A DNA stretch of 37,051 nucleotides, from NCBI GenBank assembly GCA_003221455.1, contig QHRX01000008.1, positions 1 through 37,051 on the forward strand, given 5' to 3'. The notes beneath the pieces are model-generated. The model was not told the origin of the DNA. It saw only the letters and a program-made list of their open reading frames with translations, and made no database searches. Position numbers and translations under genes: made by a program. Source of the stretch: Candidatus Rokuibacteriota bacterium (GTDB lineage Bacteria > Methylomirabilota > Methylomirabilia > Rokubacteriales > CSP1-6). Shown one piece after another: positions 6,815 through 15,736 of this stretch (the first letter of the stretch is position 1; each line of letters opens with the position of its first letter).

Positions 6815-8743
6815 TCAGTGCGGCTTCGGCACGTCGAGGGCCGGGTTTTGCCCAAAGAATCCGTCGGGCTCGAGCGTGAAGCTTGCGCGATGCACCGGCA
6901 TGACCGGCCAGTCTTCCGGACGCGGAATGTGGGTCACCCCCAACGTGTACCAGAGAACGATGTCGCGGTTGTCGATCGACCGGTTCGCCTGGACCCATGT
7001 GGCGAGCCCTCGGGTGCGGGACGCCTGGTTGACGTAGGCGCCCGCCGCGTACATCTCCGCCGGGTCATAGGCGGTGACCCACACATGGGCCTGGATGAAC
7101 CCGGCCCGTTGGCCGACGATGGAGTCGGGGCTGGCGTAGGCCCGGACATTGTCGCCGGGGACCAGCGCGTATCCCGCTGGCTGGCCGAGCTCGGTCCGGG
7201 CCGCTGGATTAATGACCCTCCAGCGGCGGCTCGACAGCGGGTTGATCTGGCGGCGGGCACTCGCCTCGTGCCCGAGCGGCGTCTCCTTGACCGAGAATCC
7301 ACTCCCGGATGTCCCCGGCGCGGGGACGGTGTCGACCTCCACCACCCGATTTTTCGGGCCGTCGACGTCGACATCTAACCGAAAGTTGAACCAGTGCTGG
7401 TGTGGCACCGCCGCCAGGTGGGGCGCCACTAACGCAATCGACCGCCCCGGTCCAGCCGTTGCGACCCCTTTCGGGAGCACGATCCCGGTGAGGACCGCCT
7501 CCACCGTCAACGTCCCGTCCTGGCGGAAGATCCAGTTGAACCCGTACTCGTAGTTACCCTGGTTGCCGACCCACGTCAGCACCAGCTCGCGCGCTCGCCG
7601 ACTCTCGTTCACGCGCGGATAGTCGACGTGCTTCCACAGGAGCCCGCCGTCGCGCTCGTAGAGGGCGAGAGCGTTCGGGATCTCGTAGGGGACGCCCTTG
7701 TCGTCCGCGATCACGGCGCTGACAAATACGGCATTCGTCGGGACGTCCGTTCCCGGCTCGAGGCGAGTCGCCCACCGCCCCAAATCGATCTCTCCCTCGT
7801 CAAAGGCGTTTCGAAAGGCCCAGGCCGGGCTCGGGTCGGTGTACTGCACGAAGAGCTCGGACAGCGAGGCTCGGTAGAGAATCGGGCGAAGTCTTCCCCG
7901 GTCCTCGTACGCGACCGTGTAGAGCACCAGCCCCTCGCGCGGGTGCATCCCGAACCGAAATTGCCACTTCTGCCATCGGACCAGGGAGCCCGCGATCGTG
8001 AAGCTCGGGCCGTGCGGCTGGACGATCTCGAGGGACTGCGGCGGCTCTCGCTGGGGCGCGAGGGACGCCTCGTCAAGCTCCCGCGGCGTGGTCTCCAGCG
8101 GGACCACGCCCGAGTCGAGGAGGCGAATGACCCGCTTCGCCGTCAGATCGACGACGGCGATCACCCCTTCGATCGGCCGGGCATACGCGTTGTGAGACGA
8201 GGCCTTGTAGTAGGCCACCGCCTTGACGATCCGCCGGGTCCGCTCCTCCGGTGACAGCGCCTCGCCCGCCGGCCAGGGATCGACGTACACGTTGGTGAGG
8301 TCGCTGATCCCCCGTCGTCTCATGGCGGCTTGCCAGCGCGCGTCGTGCCGGACGATGTCTCCGGTCAGGGCGTACTCCTCCGTCAAGATCGCTGGCTGGA
8401 CCCCGGGGATCTCGGTCCAGGAGCGCACCTGCCGCCCTCCAAGGTCAATCGCGGCCTCGAAGGTCCTGTTCGCGGCGCGCTCGTAGACAACGACGAAGGC
8501 CTCGCGTCGGACGGGCAGGCCAGGGACGAAGCCGAGCACGTCCTGTTTCGCTGGTTCGCGGAGCGCGATGAGCGCGAGCCGGCTGCCGGCGTTCGTTCGA
8601 CCGCTGGCCGCGAGGATCTCGACGGCTGCCGCGAGCTCTTCCCGGGTGAGCGGATCCAGCGGGTGTGGCTGGACGGAAACGCCACCGGCGAGCGGACCTC
8701 CCCAAAGGACCAGCGCCGTGGACGCCAGCCACAGCGAACACAC
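6815..8743 (-). CDS. Copper-containing primary-amine oxidase
   Basis: 642 residues in the copper amine oxidase family, which oxidises primary amines to aldehydes with release of ammonia and H2O2. Visible hallmarks are the N-Y-E-Y motif (GNQGNYEYGFNW, residues ~397-400), whose tyrosine is converted to topaquinone; the catalytic-base Asp region AFRNAFDEGEIDLG; the two copper His in PHQHWFNF; and a late His in VMPVHRASF. The N-terminus is hydrophobic and looks like a signal peptide, placing it in the periplasm. The track start is GTG at 8743, which lacks a basic n-region; an in-frame ATT at 8773 preceded by GAGGTGAG would add ILRIGRRRWRV and give a better signal peptide. It is divergent from the regulator gene that heads the 9-19 kb block. 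Confidence 0.92.
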   Translation of the reverse strand: MCSLWLASTALVLWGGPLAGGVSVQPHPLDPLTREELAAAVEILAASGRTNAGSRLALIALREPAKQDVLGFVPGLPVRREAFVVVYERAANRTFEAAIDLGGRQVRSWTEIPGVQPAILTEEYALTGDIVRHDARWQAAMRRRGISDLTNVYVDPWPAGEALSPEERTRRIVKAVAYYKASSHNAYARPIEGVIAVVDLTAKRVIRLLDSGVVPLETTPRELDEASLAPQREPPQSLEIVQPHGPSFTIAGSLVRWQKWQFRFGMHPREGLVLYTVAYEDRGRLRPILYRASLSELFVQYTDPSPAWAFRNAFDEGEIDLGRWATRLEPGTDVPTNAVFVSAVIADDKGVPYEIPNALALYERDGGLLWKHVDYPRVNESRRARELVLTWVGNQGNYEYGFNWIFRQDGTLTVEAVLTGIVLPKGVATAGPGRSIALVAPHLAAVPHQHWFNFRLDVDVDGPKNRVVEVDTVPAPGTSGSGFSVKETPLGHEASARRQINPLSSRRWRVINPAARTELGQPAGYALVPGDNVRAYASPDSIVGQRAGFIQAHVWVTAYDPAEMYAAGAYVNQASRTRGLATWVQANRSIDNRDIVLWYTLGVTHIPRPEDWPVMPVHRASFTLEPDGFFGQNPALDVPKPH

Positions 8744-8773
8744 GCGCCAGCGCCGTCGTCCTATCCGAAGAAT

Positions 8774-9114
8774 GTCTTTCTCACCTCCCGGCGCGACCCC
8801 TCCCCAAGCCGACCGCTCTCAGCCAGGTCCGACGAACTTCGCCAAGGGGTCCGGGCTCCCCGGGGCCGGGCCGCGCCCGTGCCCATCACGGATCGCCGGT
8901 CGGCTGGCCGATCGCCCAGACGTCACGTGTCAGGACTTCCTGAAACTGTTCGCCGTGTCACCCCGCCGCAAGCGTTCCGCACTGAAGAGACGTTGTCAAA
9001 TGGTGCGGCCTCGGCGAGGCCGTTCTCGTGCTTCGAGGGACCGGCCCGAGCCATTGCCGGGTGCGACCGGTCGCCCGCGGCGGGGTTTTTGCGATTGACA
9101 ACCGACGTTCGCCA
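8774..9114. other. Divergent intergenic region (amine oxidase / regulator)
   Basis: About 340 bases with no supported gene; listed ORFs here are shadows. It holds a short palindrome GGCCTCGGCGAGGCC (9007-9021) without a T-run, and a perfect TTGACA at 9095-9100 on the plus strand with no convincing -10 partner. It presumably carries promoters for both flanking genes. Confidence 0.5.
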
Positions 9115-9960
9115 GTGGTACTCGTGCGCCCAAAACTTACAGAACAAGTGCAAGGTTTGATCGCGCCCTATCTCAACATCCACACGACGGCGAAGGCGGC
9201 GGGGGTCAGTCCCTCCGCGTTGCGCCTCTGGGAGCGTCGGGGCCTCGTCGTGCCCACGAAGACGGCAAGCGGGCATCGGCGCTACACCCAGGACGACGTG
9301 AGCCGGATCCGCGACATCCGCCGGCTCCGATCGCTCCAGGGGCTCAACCTGGCGGCGATCGCGGCCACTCTCGGCGTCAACGGAAGCGGCCCCGCCCGGG
9401 GCGGACTGCCGGAGGCCGTTCGCGAACTGGGACGGCGGCTCCAGGCCCTCCGGGCCCGCACCGGACTGACGCTGCGCCAGGCGAGCCGGAAGACCGGCCT
9501 CGCCCCCTCCTTCATCAACTCCATCGAGCACGGGGTGGGGCAGCCCTCGGTCGCGAGCCTCCAAAAGCTCGCACGGTGCTACGGGACCACGGTGTCGGCC
9601 CTGACCGCGCGCCGGACGGGCGCGGCGGGGAAGGTGATCCGCGCCGGCCGGTACCGCGTCCTCCCCATGCTCGGCGAAGGGATCAAGATCGAGCAGCTCG
9701 CCGAGGGCCGGGTGGCAATGGACTGCCAGCGCTTCACGCTCGCCCCCGGGGCCGGCAGCGAGGGCCAGTACGCGCACGAGGGCGAGGAGTTCATCCACGT
9801 CCTCTCCGGCCGGTTCGAGATCACGCTCGCCGGCCGCGAGCGATACCGGCTCGGTCCGGGCGACAGCATGTACTTCAAGAGCAGCGCCCTCCACGCGTGG
9901 CGCAACCCCGGCTCCGACCTGACGGCGCTCCTCTGGATCAACACGCCGCCGACGTTCTGA
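9115..9960 (+). CDS. Three-domain transcriptional regulator: MerR HTH - XRE HTH - cupin
   Basis: The protein contains a MerR-type winged helix (AKAAGVSPSALRLWERRGLV, then GHRRYTQDDV), an XRE/HTH_3 domain (GLTLRQASRKTGLAPSFINS, IEHGVGQPSVASLQKLA) and a C-terminal cupin_2 barrel (YAHEGEEFIHVLSGRFEITL, LGPGDSMYFKSSALHAW). XRE-cupin regulators usually sense a small metabolite through the cupin; the added MerR domain is unusual. The start is uncertain: the track uses GTG 9028, but homology to HTH domains begins around 9170, and GTG at 9115, 9124 or 9148 are all possible; none has a clear ribosome binding site. It heads the co-directional block of transport and biotin-dependent enzyme genes and is divergent from the amine oxidase, so it probably controls one or both. 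Confidence 0.85.
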   Translation: MVLVRPKLTEQVQGLIAPYLNIHTTAKAAGVSPSALRLWERRGLVVPTKTASGHRRYTQDDVSRIRDIRRLRSLQGLNLAAIAATLGVNGSGPARGGLPEAVRELGRRLQALRARTGLTLRQASRKTGLAPSFINSIEHGVGQPSVASLQKLARCYGTTVSALTARRTGAAGKVIRAGRYRVLPMLGEGIKIEQLAEGRVAMDCQRFTLAPGAGSEGQYAHEGEEFIHVLSGRFEITLAGRERYRLGPGDSMYFKSSALHAWRNPGSDLTALLWINTPPTF

Positions 9961-10124
9961 GGACGGACGCGCGGAGGACTCATGGGGCAAGAGCAGGCGA
10001 TGACGGTGAATTGGTCGACCGCGGGACTGCGGACGACCGCCCTCGGGGCGGATCGGCGAGCGGCCATCGGCGACCGGGCGACGCCCGCGATGACAACGAC
10101 GGGTCGATCACAAGGAGGAATCGT

Positions 10125-11213
10125 ATGAGGTCACGTCGGAACCTGGTTTCGTGCCTGGCCCTGGCGGGCATGCTCCTGGCCGCGGGCGCGCTCGTCGCCG
10201 CCCAGGAGAAGCAGTGGTGGCCGTTCCCGGTCGAGGACCGCGATCCGCCCTTCAATATGGAGGGCAAGAAGATCAAGAAGACGTACGTGCCGCTGCTCGA
10301 GAAGGCGGCCAAGAAGTGGAACGTCTGCGTCTCCTTCCCCCACATGAAGGACGCCTACTGGATCGCGGTCGACTACGGCGTGGTCGCCGAATCGCGCCGG
10401 CTCGGCGTCAAGATGCAGCTCGTGGAGGCGGGCGGCTACACGAATCTGGCCAAGCAGATCAGCCAGATCGAGGACTGCGTCGCCCAGGGGGCCGACGTGG
10501 TGGTGATCGGCGCCATCTCCGAGACCGGCCTCAACAAGCTCGTCGAGGAGACCGCGGCCAAGGGGATTCCGGTCATCGACGTGATCAACGGGATCAGCTC
10601 GCCGAAGCTCTCGGCCAAGTCCCTGGTCTCGTTCGGCGAGATGGGGGCCAAGGCGGGCGAGTATCTGGTGAAGATGCACCCGAAGGGCTCGAAGCCGGTC
10701 AAGGTCGCCTGGTTTCCCGGCCCTCCGGGCGCGGGATGGGTGGTCGCCGGTAACAAGGGCTTCGAAGAGGCGGCCGCCAAGGGCGCCATCCAGATCGTCA
10801 GCACGAAGTACGGCGACACCGGCAAGGAGATTCAGCTGAAGCTCGTCGAGGACGTGCTCCAGGCGTACCCCGACATCGACTACATCGTCGGCACCTCGCC
10901 CACGACGGAGGCGGCGGTGGAAGCGCTCCGGGACGCCGGCAAGGCGGACAAGGTCAGGGTCCTCGCCTACTACTTCACCCCGGGCGTGTATCAGGACATC
11001 AAGCGCGGCGCCGTGCTCGCCGCTCCCACCGACTCGGCGGTCATCCAGGGCCGGATCGCCATCGACCAGGCGGTCCGGATCCTGGAAAAGAAGCCCTACA
11101 CCAAGCACACCGGTCCCGAGATCTACGTGATCGACAAGTCCAACATCAACACCTTCCACTACGAGTCGTCCCTCGCCCCCGCCGACTTCAGGCCGACCTT
11201 CACCGTCGACTAG
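10125..11213 (+). CDS. TorT-like periplasmic substrate-binding protein of an ABC importer
   Basis: 362 residues from an ATG with a strong AGGAGG site. An N-terminal signal peptide ends near LVAAQEKQWW. The body is a type 1 periplasmic binding protein (RbsB/LacI fold) with stretches closely reminiscent of TorT, the TMAO-binding partner of the TorS sensor: SFPHMKDAYWIAVDYG, LVEAGGYTNLAKQISQIEDC, VAWFPGPPGAGW, KYGDTGKEIQLKLVEDVL and DYIVGTSPTTEAAVEALRDA. Here the next genes encode an RbsA-type ATPase and an RbsC-type permease, so it very likely delivers ligand to an importer. The ligand may be a TMAO-like or other small nitrogenous compound, but this is inference. The track ORF starting at 9576 is an over-extension. 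Confidence 0.9.
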   Translation: MRSRRNLVSCLALAGMLLAAGALVAAQEKQWWPFPVEDRDPPFNMEGKKIKKTYVPLLEKAAKKWNVCVSFPHMKDAYWIAVDYGVVAESRRLGVKMQLVEAGGYTNLAKQISQIEDCVAQGADVVVIGAISETGLNKLVEETAAKGIPVIDVINGISSPKLSAKSLVSFGEMGAKAGEYLVKMHPKGSKPVKVAWFPGPPGAGWVVAGNKGFEEAAAKGAIQIVSTKYGDTGKEIQLKLVEDVLQAYPDIDYIVGTSPTTEAAVEALRDAGKADKVRVLAYYFTPGVYQDIKRGAVLAAPTDSAVIQGRIAIDQAVRILEKKPYTKHTGPEIYVIDKSNINTFHYESSLAPADFRPTFTVD

Positions 11214-11224
11214 GAGCGCGCGCG

Positions 11225-12781
11225 GTGGCGTTGAGCGATACCCAGACGGGACGGGCCCCGGAGGTGACCTCCGGGGCCCCACCCGTCCTCCGCCTGCGCG
11301 GGGTGACGAAGTGGTTCCCCGGCGTGCAGGCGCTGCGCCGTGTGGACTTCGACCTCCGGCCCGGCGAGGTCCACGTCCTGTTTGGCGAGAACGGAGCCGG
11401 AAAATCGACCCTCATCAACATCGTGGCGGGCGCGCTCCGGCCGGACGCGGGAGAGGTCGAGCTCCGGGGGCGACCGGTCCAGTTCCGCTCCGTTCACGAC
11501 GCCCGCCTGCGGGGCATTAGCGCCGTCTTTCAGGAGTTCAGCCTGGTCCCGGGCCTCACCGTCGAGGAGAACCTCTTCCTCGGCGCCGAGCCGACGACCG
11601 GGGCCCTCATCAACAAGCCCGAGATGCGCCGGCGCGCCGAGGAGGCCCTGCGCCGCCTCGGATTCCCCATCCTGCCTCGGATGCGGGTGAACCGGCTGTC
11701 TCGGGCCGAGCAGCAGATGGTCGAGATCGCCAAGGCCTTCCGCACGAACCTCTCCATTCTCATCCTGGACGAGCCGACGGCGGCCCTGACCGATCGGGAG
11801 ACGGATCGGCTGTTCCAGCTGGTCCTGGACTCCAAGCGGCAGGGGGTCGGGATCATCTACATCACGCACCGCATGAACGAGCTCCACCGGATCGGTGATC
11901 GCGTGACCGTCCTCCGCGACGGCGGCCGCGTCGATACCCTTGCCGTGCGTGATGCCACGCCCGAGAAGCTCGTCGAGTTGATGACGGGCCGCAAGATCGA
12001 GGCGTTCTTTCCCCGCATCGACCACCGCCCGGGAGAGGAGCTGTTCGCGGTGGAGCACCTGACGGCGGGGACGCTCGTCCACGACGTCTCGCTCACCGTC
12101 CGGGCGGGCGAGATCGTCGGCCTGGCCGGACTCGTCGGATCCGGCAAGTCGGAGGTGGGGCGGGCGTGTTTCGGGCTCGAGCCGATCCGCGGGGGGACGG
12201 TCCGGCTACTGGGGCGGAGCGTGGGCAAGCCGACGCCGGGCGCGATGCTCGGGGCCGGCCTCGCGTACGTGCCGCCGGACCGGCGCACGGAAGGGCTCGT
12301 GATGGAGCGGAGCGTTCGGGAGAACATCGCGCTCTCGGCGCTGCCGAGCGCTCACTTCAGCGGCCGCGTCTTGCTCCGTCGGCGGAGCGAGCGGGCGATC
12401 TGTCTCCGGCTGGCCCAGCAGCTCCGGCTCGTGCCGACGGGCATCGAGCGCCCGGTCGCCCTCTTCTCGGGGGGCAACCAGCAGAAGGTGGTGCTGGCCA
12501 AGGGGCTGACCCGCAACCCGAGGGTGTTCGTCATGGACGAACCCACCACGGGGGTCGACGTCGCCGCGAAGACCGAGGTGTACACCTTCATGAAGGACCT
12601 CGTCGAGCGCGAGGGGGCGGGGATCCTCCTGATCTCCTCCGATCTCCCCGAGATCCTCCATCTCGCCCACCGCGCCTACGTGATGCACCGGGGGCGGCTC
12701 CGGGCCGAACTCGGACGGGCGGAGCTCACCGAGCAGGCCGTGCTCTCGCACTTCTTCGAGACGACGACCACCCATGGCTGA
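11225..12781 (+). CDS. RbsA-type ABC transporter ATP-binding protein (two ABC domains)
   Basis: 518 residues from GTG, eleven bases after the binding-protein stop. It has two fused ATPase domains as in RbsA/MglA/XylG. Domain 1 has Walker A GENGAGKSTL, signature LSRAEQQMVEIAKAF and Walker B ILILDEPTAALTD. Domain 2 has a degenerate Walker A GLVGSGKSEVG, signature FSGGNQQKVVLAKGL and Walker B VFVMDEPTTGVDV. This carbohydrate-uptake (CUT2) architecture is cytoplasmic and powers the membrane permease encoded next. The gene overlaps the permease start by eight bases. CUT2 systems usually move pentoses or related molecules; the TorT-like binding protein argues for a different ligand. Confidence 0.94.
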   Translation: MALSDTQTGRAPEVTSGAPPVLRLRGVTKWFPGVQALRRVDFDLRPGEVHVLFGENGAGKSTLINIVAGALRPDAGEVELRGRPVQFRSVHDARLRGISAVFQEFSLVPGLTVEENLFLGAEPTTGALINKPEMRRRAEEALRRLGFPILPRMRVNRLSRAEQQMVEIAKAFRTNLSILILDEPTAALTDRETDRLFQLVLDSKRQGVGIIYITHRMNELHRIGDRVTVLRDGGRVDTLAVRDATPEKLVELMTGRKIEAFFPRIDHRPGEELFAVEHLTAGTLVHDVSLTVRAGEIVGLAGLVGSGKSEVGRACFGLEPIRGGTVRLLGRSVGKPTPGAMLGAGLAYVPPDRRTEGLVMERSVRENIALSALPSAHFSGRVLLRRRSERAICLRLAQQLRLVPTGIERPVALFSGGNQQKVVLAKGLTRNPRVFVMDEPTTGVDVAAKTEVYTFMKDLVEREGAGILLISSDLPEILHLAHRAYVMHRGRLRAELGRAELTEQAVLSHFFETTTTHG

Positions 12782-13817
12782 TGCCGGGCTCGCGACCGTC
12801 GAGCGGCGCCCCCGGGTCGGGACGGCCCTCCTCCGGCTCCTGCGGCGGACCTTCGTTCACCTCGGGGTCCTGCCCCTCCTGCTGGTCATCCTCCTGGTGG
12901 GCTTCGGGACCTGGGAGCCGCGCTTCCTCTCGAGGCAGAACCTCTTCAACGTGGCGCGGCAGGCGACCTACCTGACCGTCGTCTCCATGGGGCAGATGAT
13001 CGCCCTCCTGACCGGGGGCTTCGACCTCTCGGTGGGCGTGATCCTCGCCATGACGAGCGTCGTCCTCGCCAAGGTGATGGCCTCCACGGTGGCGAGCGAC
13101 CCCACTGCCGTCGGCCTCGCCATCGGTCTCGGCATCCTGGCCGGGCTCGGCGCGGGCACGACCATGGGCATCGTCAACGGCATCGGCGTCGCCGTCCTCA
13201 ACGTCTCGCCCTTCATGATGACGCTCGCCATGGCCTCCATCGCCTTCGGCCTCGCCCTCTTCATGACGGGCGGCGTTCCCGTCTACGGGATGCCCAGCCA
13301 GTTCGGGGCGACCCTCGGCTTCGGCAAGCTCCTCGGGGTCCCGGTGCCGGTGTACGTGACGGCCGTGCTCGTCCTCGGCATGTACGTGCTCCTGAACTGG
13401 ACGCGCATGGGCCGGTACTTCTACGCGATCGGCGGTAATATCAAGGCCTCGATCCTGAGCGGCGTCTCGACCCGCTGGTACCTGTTCATGGCGTACGTGC
13501 TGGTCGGGTTCCTCGCGTCGGTCGGCGGGGTGATGCTGACGGCCCGGCTCGAGACCGGGGAGGCCAACATCGGCGCCGCCATGCCGCTCCGGTCGATCGC
13601 GGCCTGCGTGATCGGCGGCGTGAGCCTGCGCGGCGGGACCGGCCGTCTCGGGAGCGTGGTGCTGGCGGCGGTGTTCATCGAGTGGTTCGAGAACGGCATG
13701 AACCTCGTGCGGATCCAGTCGTACCTGCAGATGGTGGTGCTGGGCGTGCTCCTGATCTTCGCGGTCGTCATGGACGAGGTGCGGCACCGGTACGTCGCCG
13801 GGATGCGGGACGGGTAG
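12774..13817 (+). CDS. RbsC-type ABC transporter permease
   Basis: 347 residues, strongly hydrophobic, with about eight to ten membrane segments. It matches the BPD_transp_2/RbsC family: VSMGQMIALLTGGFDLSVG near the first third, NGIGVAVLNVSPFMMTL in the middle, and ASILSGVSTRWYLFMAYVL before the end. It starts at ATG overlapping the ATPase stop (ATGGCTGA), so the pair is translationally coupled. It forms the transmembrane channel of the importer with the TorT-like binding protein and the RbsA-type ATPase. Confidence 0.93.
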   Translation: MADAGLATVERRPRVGTALLRLLRRTFVHLGVLPLLLVILLVGFGTWEPRFLSRQNLFNVARQATYLTVVSMGQMIALLTGGFDLSVGVILAMTSVVLAKVMASTVASDPTAVGLAIGLGILAGLGAGTTMGIVNGIGVAVLNVSPFMMTLAMASIAFGLALFMTGGVPVYGMPSQFGATLGFGKLLGVPVPVYVTAVLVLGMYVLLNWTRMGRYFYAIGGNIKASILSGVSTRWYLFMAYVLVGFLASVGGVMLTARLETGEANIGAAMPLRSIAACVIGGVSLRGGTGRLGSVVLAAVFIEWFENGMNLVRIQSYLQMVVLGVLLIFAVVMDEVRHRYVAGMRDG

Positions 13818-13821
13818 GCCC

Positions 13822-14724
13822 GTGGCTGATCGCGTGGCGGTGATCGGTCTCGGCCGGATGGGCCTCCCGATCGCCCGCAATCTCCTCGGCGCCGGCTACG
13901 CCCTGACCGTCCACAATCGGACGCTGGCGCGGGCGGAGGAGCTCGTGCGCGAGGGCGCGACCTGGGCCGACTCGCCCGCCGCGGCCGCCCGCGAGTCGCG
14001 GATCGTGATCACGATGGTGGCGGACGACGCCGCCCTCGAGGCGGTGGCGTTCGGCGAGAGCGGCCTCGTGGCGGGGCTAGGGCGGGAGGCCGTCCACGTG
14101 GGGATGAGCACGGTCGAGCCTGCGACCTCGCGGCGCCTCGCCGACGCCCACCGCGGGACGGGGAGCCGCTACGTCGCGGCCCCCGTCTTCGGCCGGCCGG
14201 AGATGGCCACGCAGGCCAAGCTCTGGGTCGTCGCGGCCGGACCGAGCGCGGCCGTCGAGACGGCGCGGCCGGTCTTGCAGGCGCTCGGTCGCGGGCTCTC
14301 TGTCGTCGGGGAGGAGCCGAGCCGGGCGAACCTCCTGAAGCTCGCCGGCAACTTTCTGCTCGCGGCCATGGTGGAGGGCCTCGGCGAAGCGCTCACCCTC
14401 GTGGAGAAAGCCGGGATCGACCGCTTGGACGCCCTGCGGACGCTGAACGAGGCGCTCTTCGCGTCCCCGGTCTATCAGACGAACGGGGAGCGGATCTGCC
14501 GGGGCGCCTTCAGCCCGGCCGGCTTCCAGATGACGCTCGGGCTGAAGGACGTGCGCCTGGTCCTGAAGACGGCGGACCAGCTCGAGGTGCCGATGCCGCT
14601 CGCGGCCCTCGCCCACGGCCACTTGCTGGCGAGCGTGGCCCGAGGCCGCGGGCAGCTCGACTGGACGGCGATGGCGGAAGTCCTGCGGGAGGCGGCCGGG
14701 CTCAAACCGCTCGGGCCGGCGTAA
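13822..14724 (+). CDS. NAD(P)-dependent beta-hydroxyacid dehydrogenase (3-hydroxyisobutyrate dehydrogenase family)
   Basis: 300 residues starting at GTG four bases after the permease stop. The N-terminal Rossmann motif is VIGLGRMGLPIARNLL, the substrate-binding segment is around HVGMSTVEPATSRRLADAH, and the catalytic Lys lies in LLKLAGNFLLAAMVEGLGEAL. The family oxidises beta-hydroxyacids or reduces the corresponding semialdehydes (3-hydroxyisobutyrate, tartronate semialdehyde, GLYR1-like). Its tight spacing between transporter and carboxyltransferase genes says it belongs to the same pathway. Exact substrate unknown. Confidence 0.9.
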   Translation: MADRVAVIGLGRMGLPIARNLLGAGYALTVHNRTLARAEELVREGATWADSPAAAARESRIVITMVADDAALEAVAFGESGLVAGLGREAVHVGMSTVEPATSRRLADAHRGTGSRYVAAPVFGRPEMATQAKLWVVAAGPSAAVETARPVLQALGRGLSVVGEEPSRANLLKLAGNFLLAAMVEGLGEALTLVEKAGIDRLDALRTLNEALFASPVYQTNGERICRGAFSPAGFQMTLGLKDVRLVLKTADQLEVPMPLAALAHGHLLASVARGRGQLDWTAMAEVLREAAGLKPLGPA

Positions 14725-14733
14725 GGAGGCATC

Positions 14734-15720
14734 ATGCCCGGTTCGCATGAGGGGAATCGCGCGATCATCGACGTGCTCTCGGCGACGGCGGACCGCCCCG
14801 CCGTGACCTACCGCTACGCGGGAGATCGGTTCATTCTCGTCGAGTACGGCGAGATGGTGCTCGACCTGACGACGAACTTCCGGATCTTCGGCCTCAACGA
14901 CGCCCTCAAGAGAGCCGGCCTCGACGGCCTCATCGAGACGGTGCCGGCGCTCCGCAGCATGCTGCTCCACTACGACAGCCGGCGCCTGCCGACGCGCGAG
15001 CTCGTGGCGACCTTGAAGAAGCTCGAGGAAACGGTGCCCTCGGGGGAGAACCTGAACATCCCGAGCCGCCGGGTGGAGCTGCCGATCGCCTTCGGCGACC
15101 GCTGGACACGGGCGGACATCGAGCGCTACGTCAAGTACACGCGGCAGGACGCGCCCAACATCGTCGACGGGCACAACATCGAGTACATCGCCCGCTACAA
15201 CGGCCTCCGGAACGTCCAGGAGGTGGTCGACTACATCTGCGCGACCGAGTGGTGGAACGCCTGCATCGGCTTCTGGCCCGGCCTGCCCTTCATGTTTCCC
15301 CTGGACCCCCGCTACGCGATCGTGACGCCGAAGTACAATCCGACCCGTCCCTGGACCCCCGAGGGGGCCGTCGGGATCGGCGGCCCCTGCGTCGCCATCT
15401 ATCCGGTCGAGTCTCCGGGCGGATACCAGCTCTTCGGCCGGACGATCCCGGTCTTCGACCTCAAGCAGCGGAACCCGGCGTTCAAGGCCAACCCGATTCT
15501 GCTGAAGCCGGCCGACCGGATCCAGTGGGTCCCCGTCACCGACGAGCAACTCGAATCGACTCGCGAGCGGGTGCACGACGGCACCTACCGCTATACGATC
15601 GTCGGCTATGAGGCACTCAACGTGAAGTCGTACCTCGGGTTCCTCGAGGGGATCAAGGCCGAGGTCACGGCCTTCCAGCAGCGCCAGGCCGAGGCGGTGA
15701 AGCACGTGGCGATTCCGTAG
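14734..15720 (+). CDS. Carboxyltransferase subunit 1 (PxpB/AHS1 family, urea-carboxylase-like)
   Basis: 328 residues from ATG with GGAGG just upstream. It belongs to the AHS1 (allophanate hydrolase subunit 1/KipI/PxpB) family. Diagnostic segments include FWPGLPFMFPLDPR, KYNPTRPWTPEGAVGIGG, and YPVESPGGYQLFGRT. The WTPEGAVGIGG and PGGYQ wording is more like the carboxyltransferase domain of urea carboxylase than short bacterial PxpB, and the protein is longer than the ~220-residue PxpB. With the next gene it forms the split carboxyltransferase of a biotin-dependent enzyme, or a 5-oxoprolinase-type ATP-dependent lactamase. N-terminal ~60 residues are an extension of unclear role. Confidence 0.87.
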   Translation: MPGSHEGNRAIIDVLSATADRPAVTYRYAGDRFILVEYGEMVLDLTTNFRIFGLNDALKRAGLDGLIETVPALRSMLLHYDSRRLPTRELVATLKKLEETVPSGENLNIPSRRVELPIAFGDRWTRADIERYVKYTRQDAPNIVDGHNIEYIARYNGLRNVQEVVDYICATEWWNACIGFWPGLPFMFPLDPRYAIVTPKYNPTRPWTPEGAVGIGGPCVAIYPVESPGGYQLFGRTIPVFDLKQRNPAFKANPILLKPADRIQWVPVTDEQLESTRERVHDGTYRYTIVGYEALNVKSYLGFLEGIKAEVTAFQQRQAEAVKHVAIP

Positions 15721-15736
15721 GGAAGGAGCGCGGTCC

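Noticed and set aside
9981-10127. Small ORF (about 48 codons) between the regulator and the TorT-like gene
   Set aside because: No motif, mostly Arg/Thr/Ala; its stop simply overlaps the real start. Likely leader sequence.
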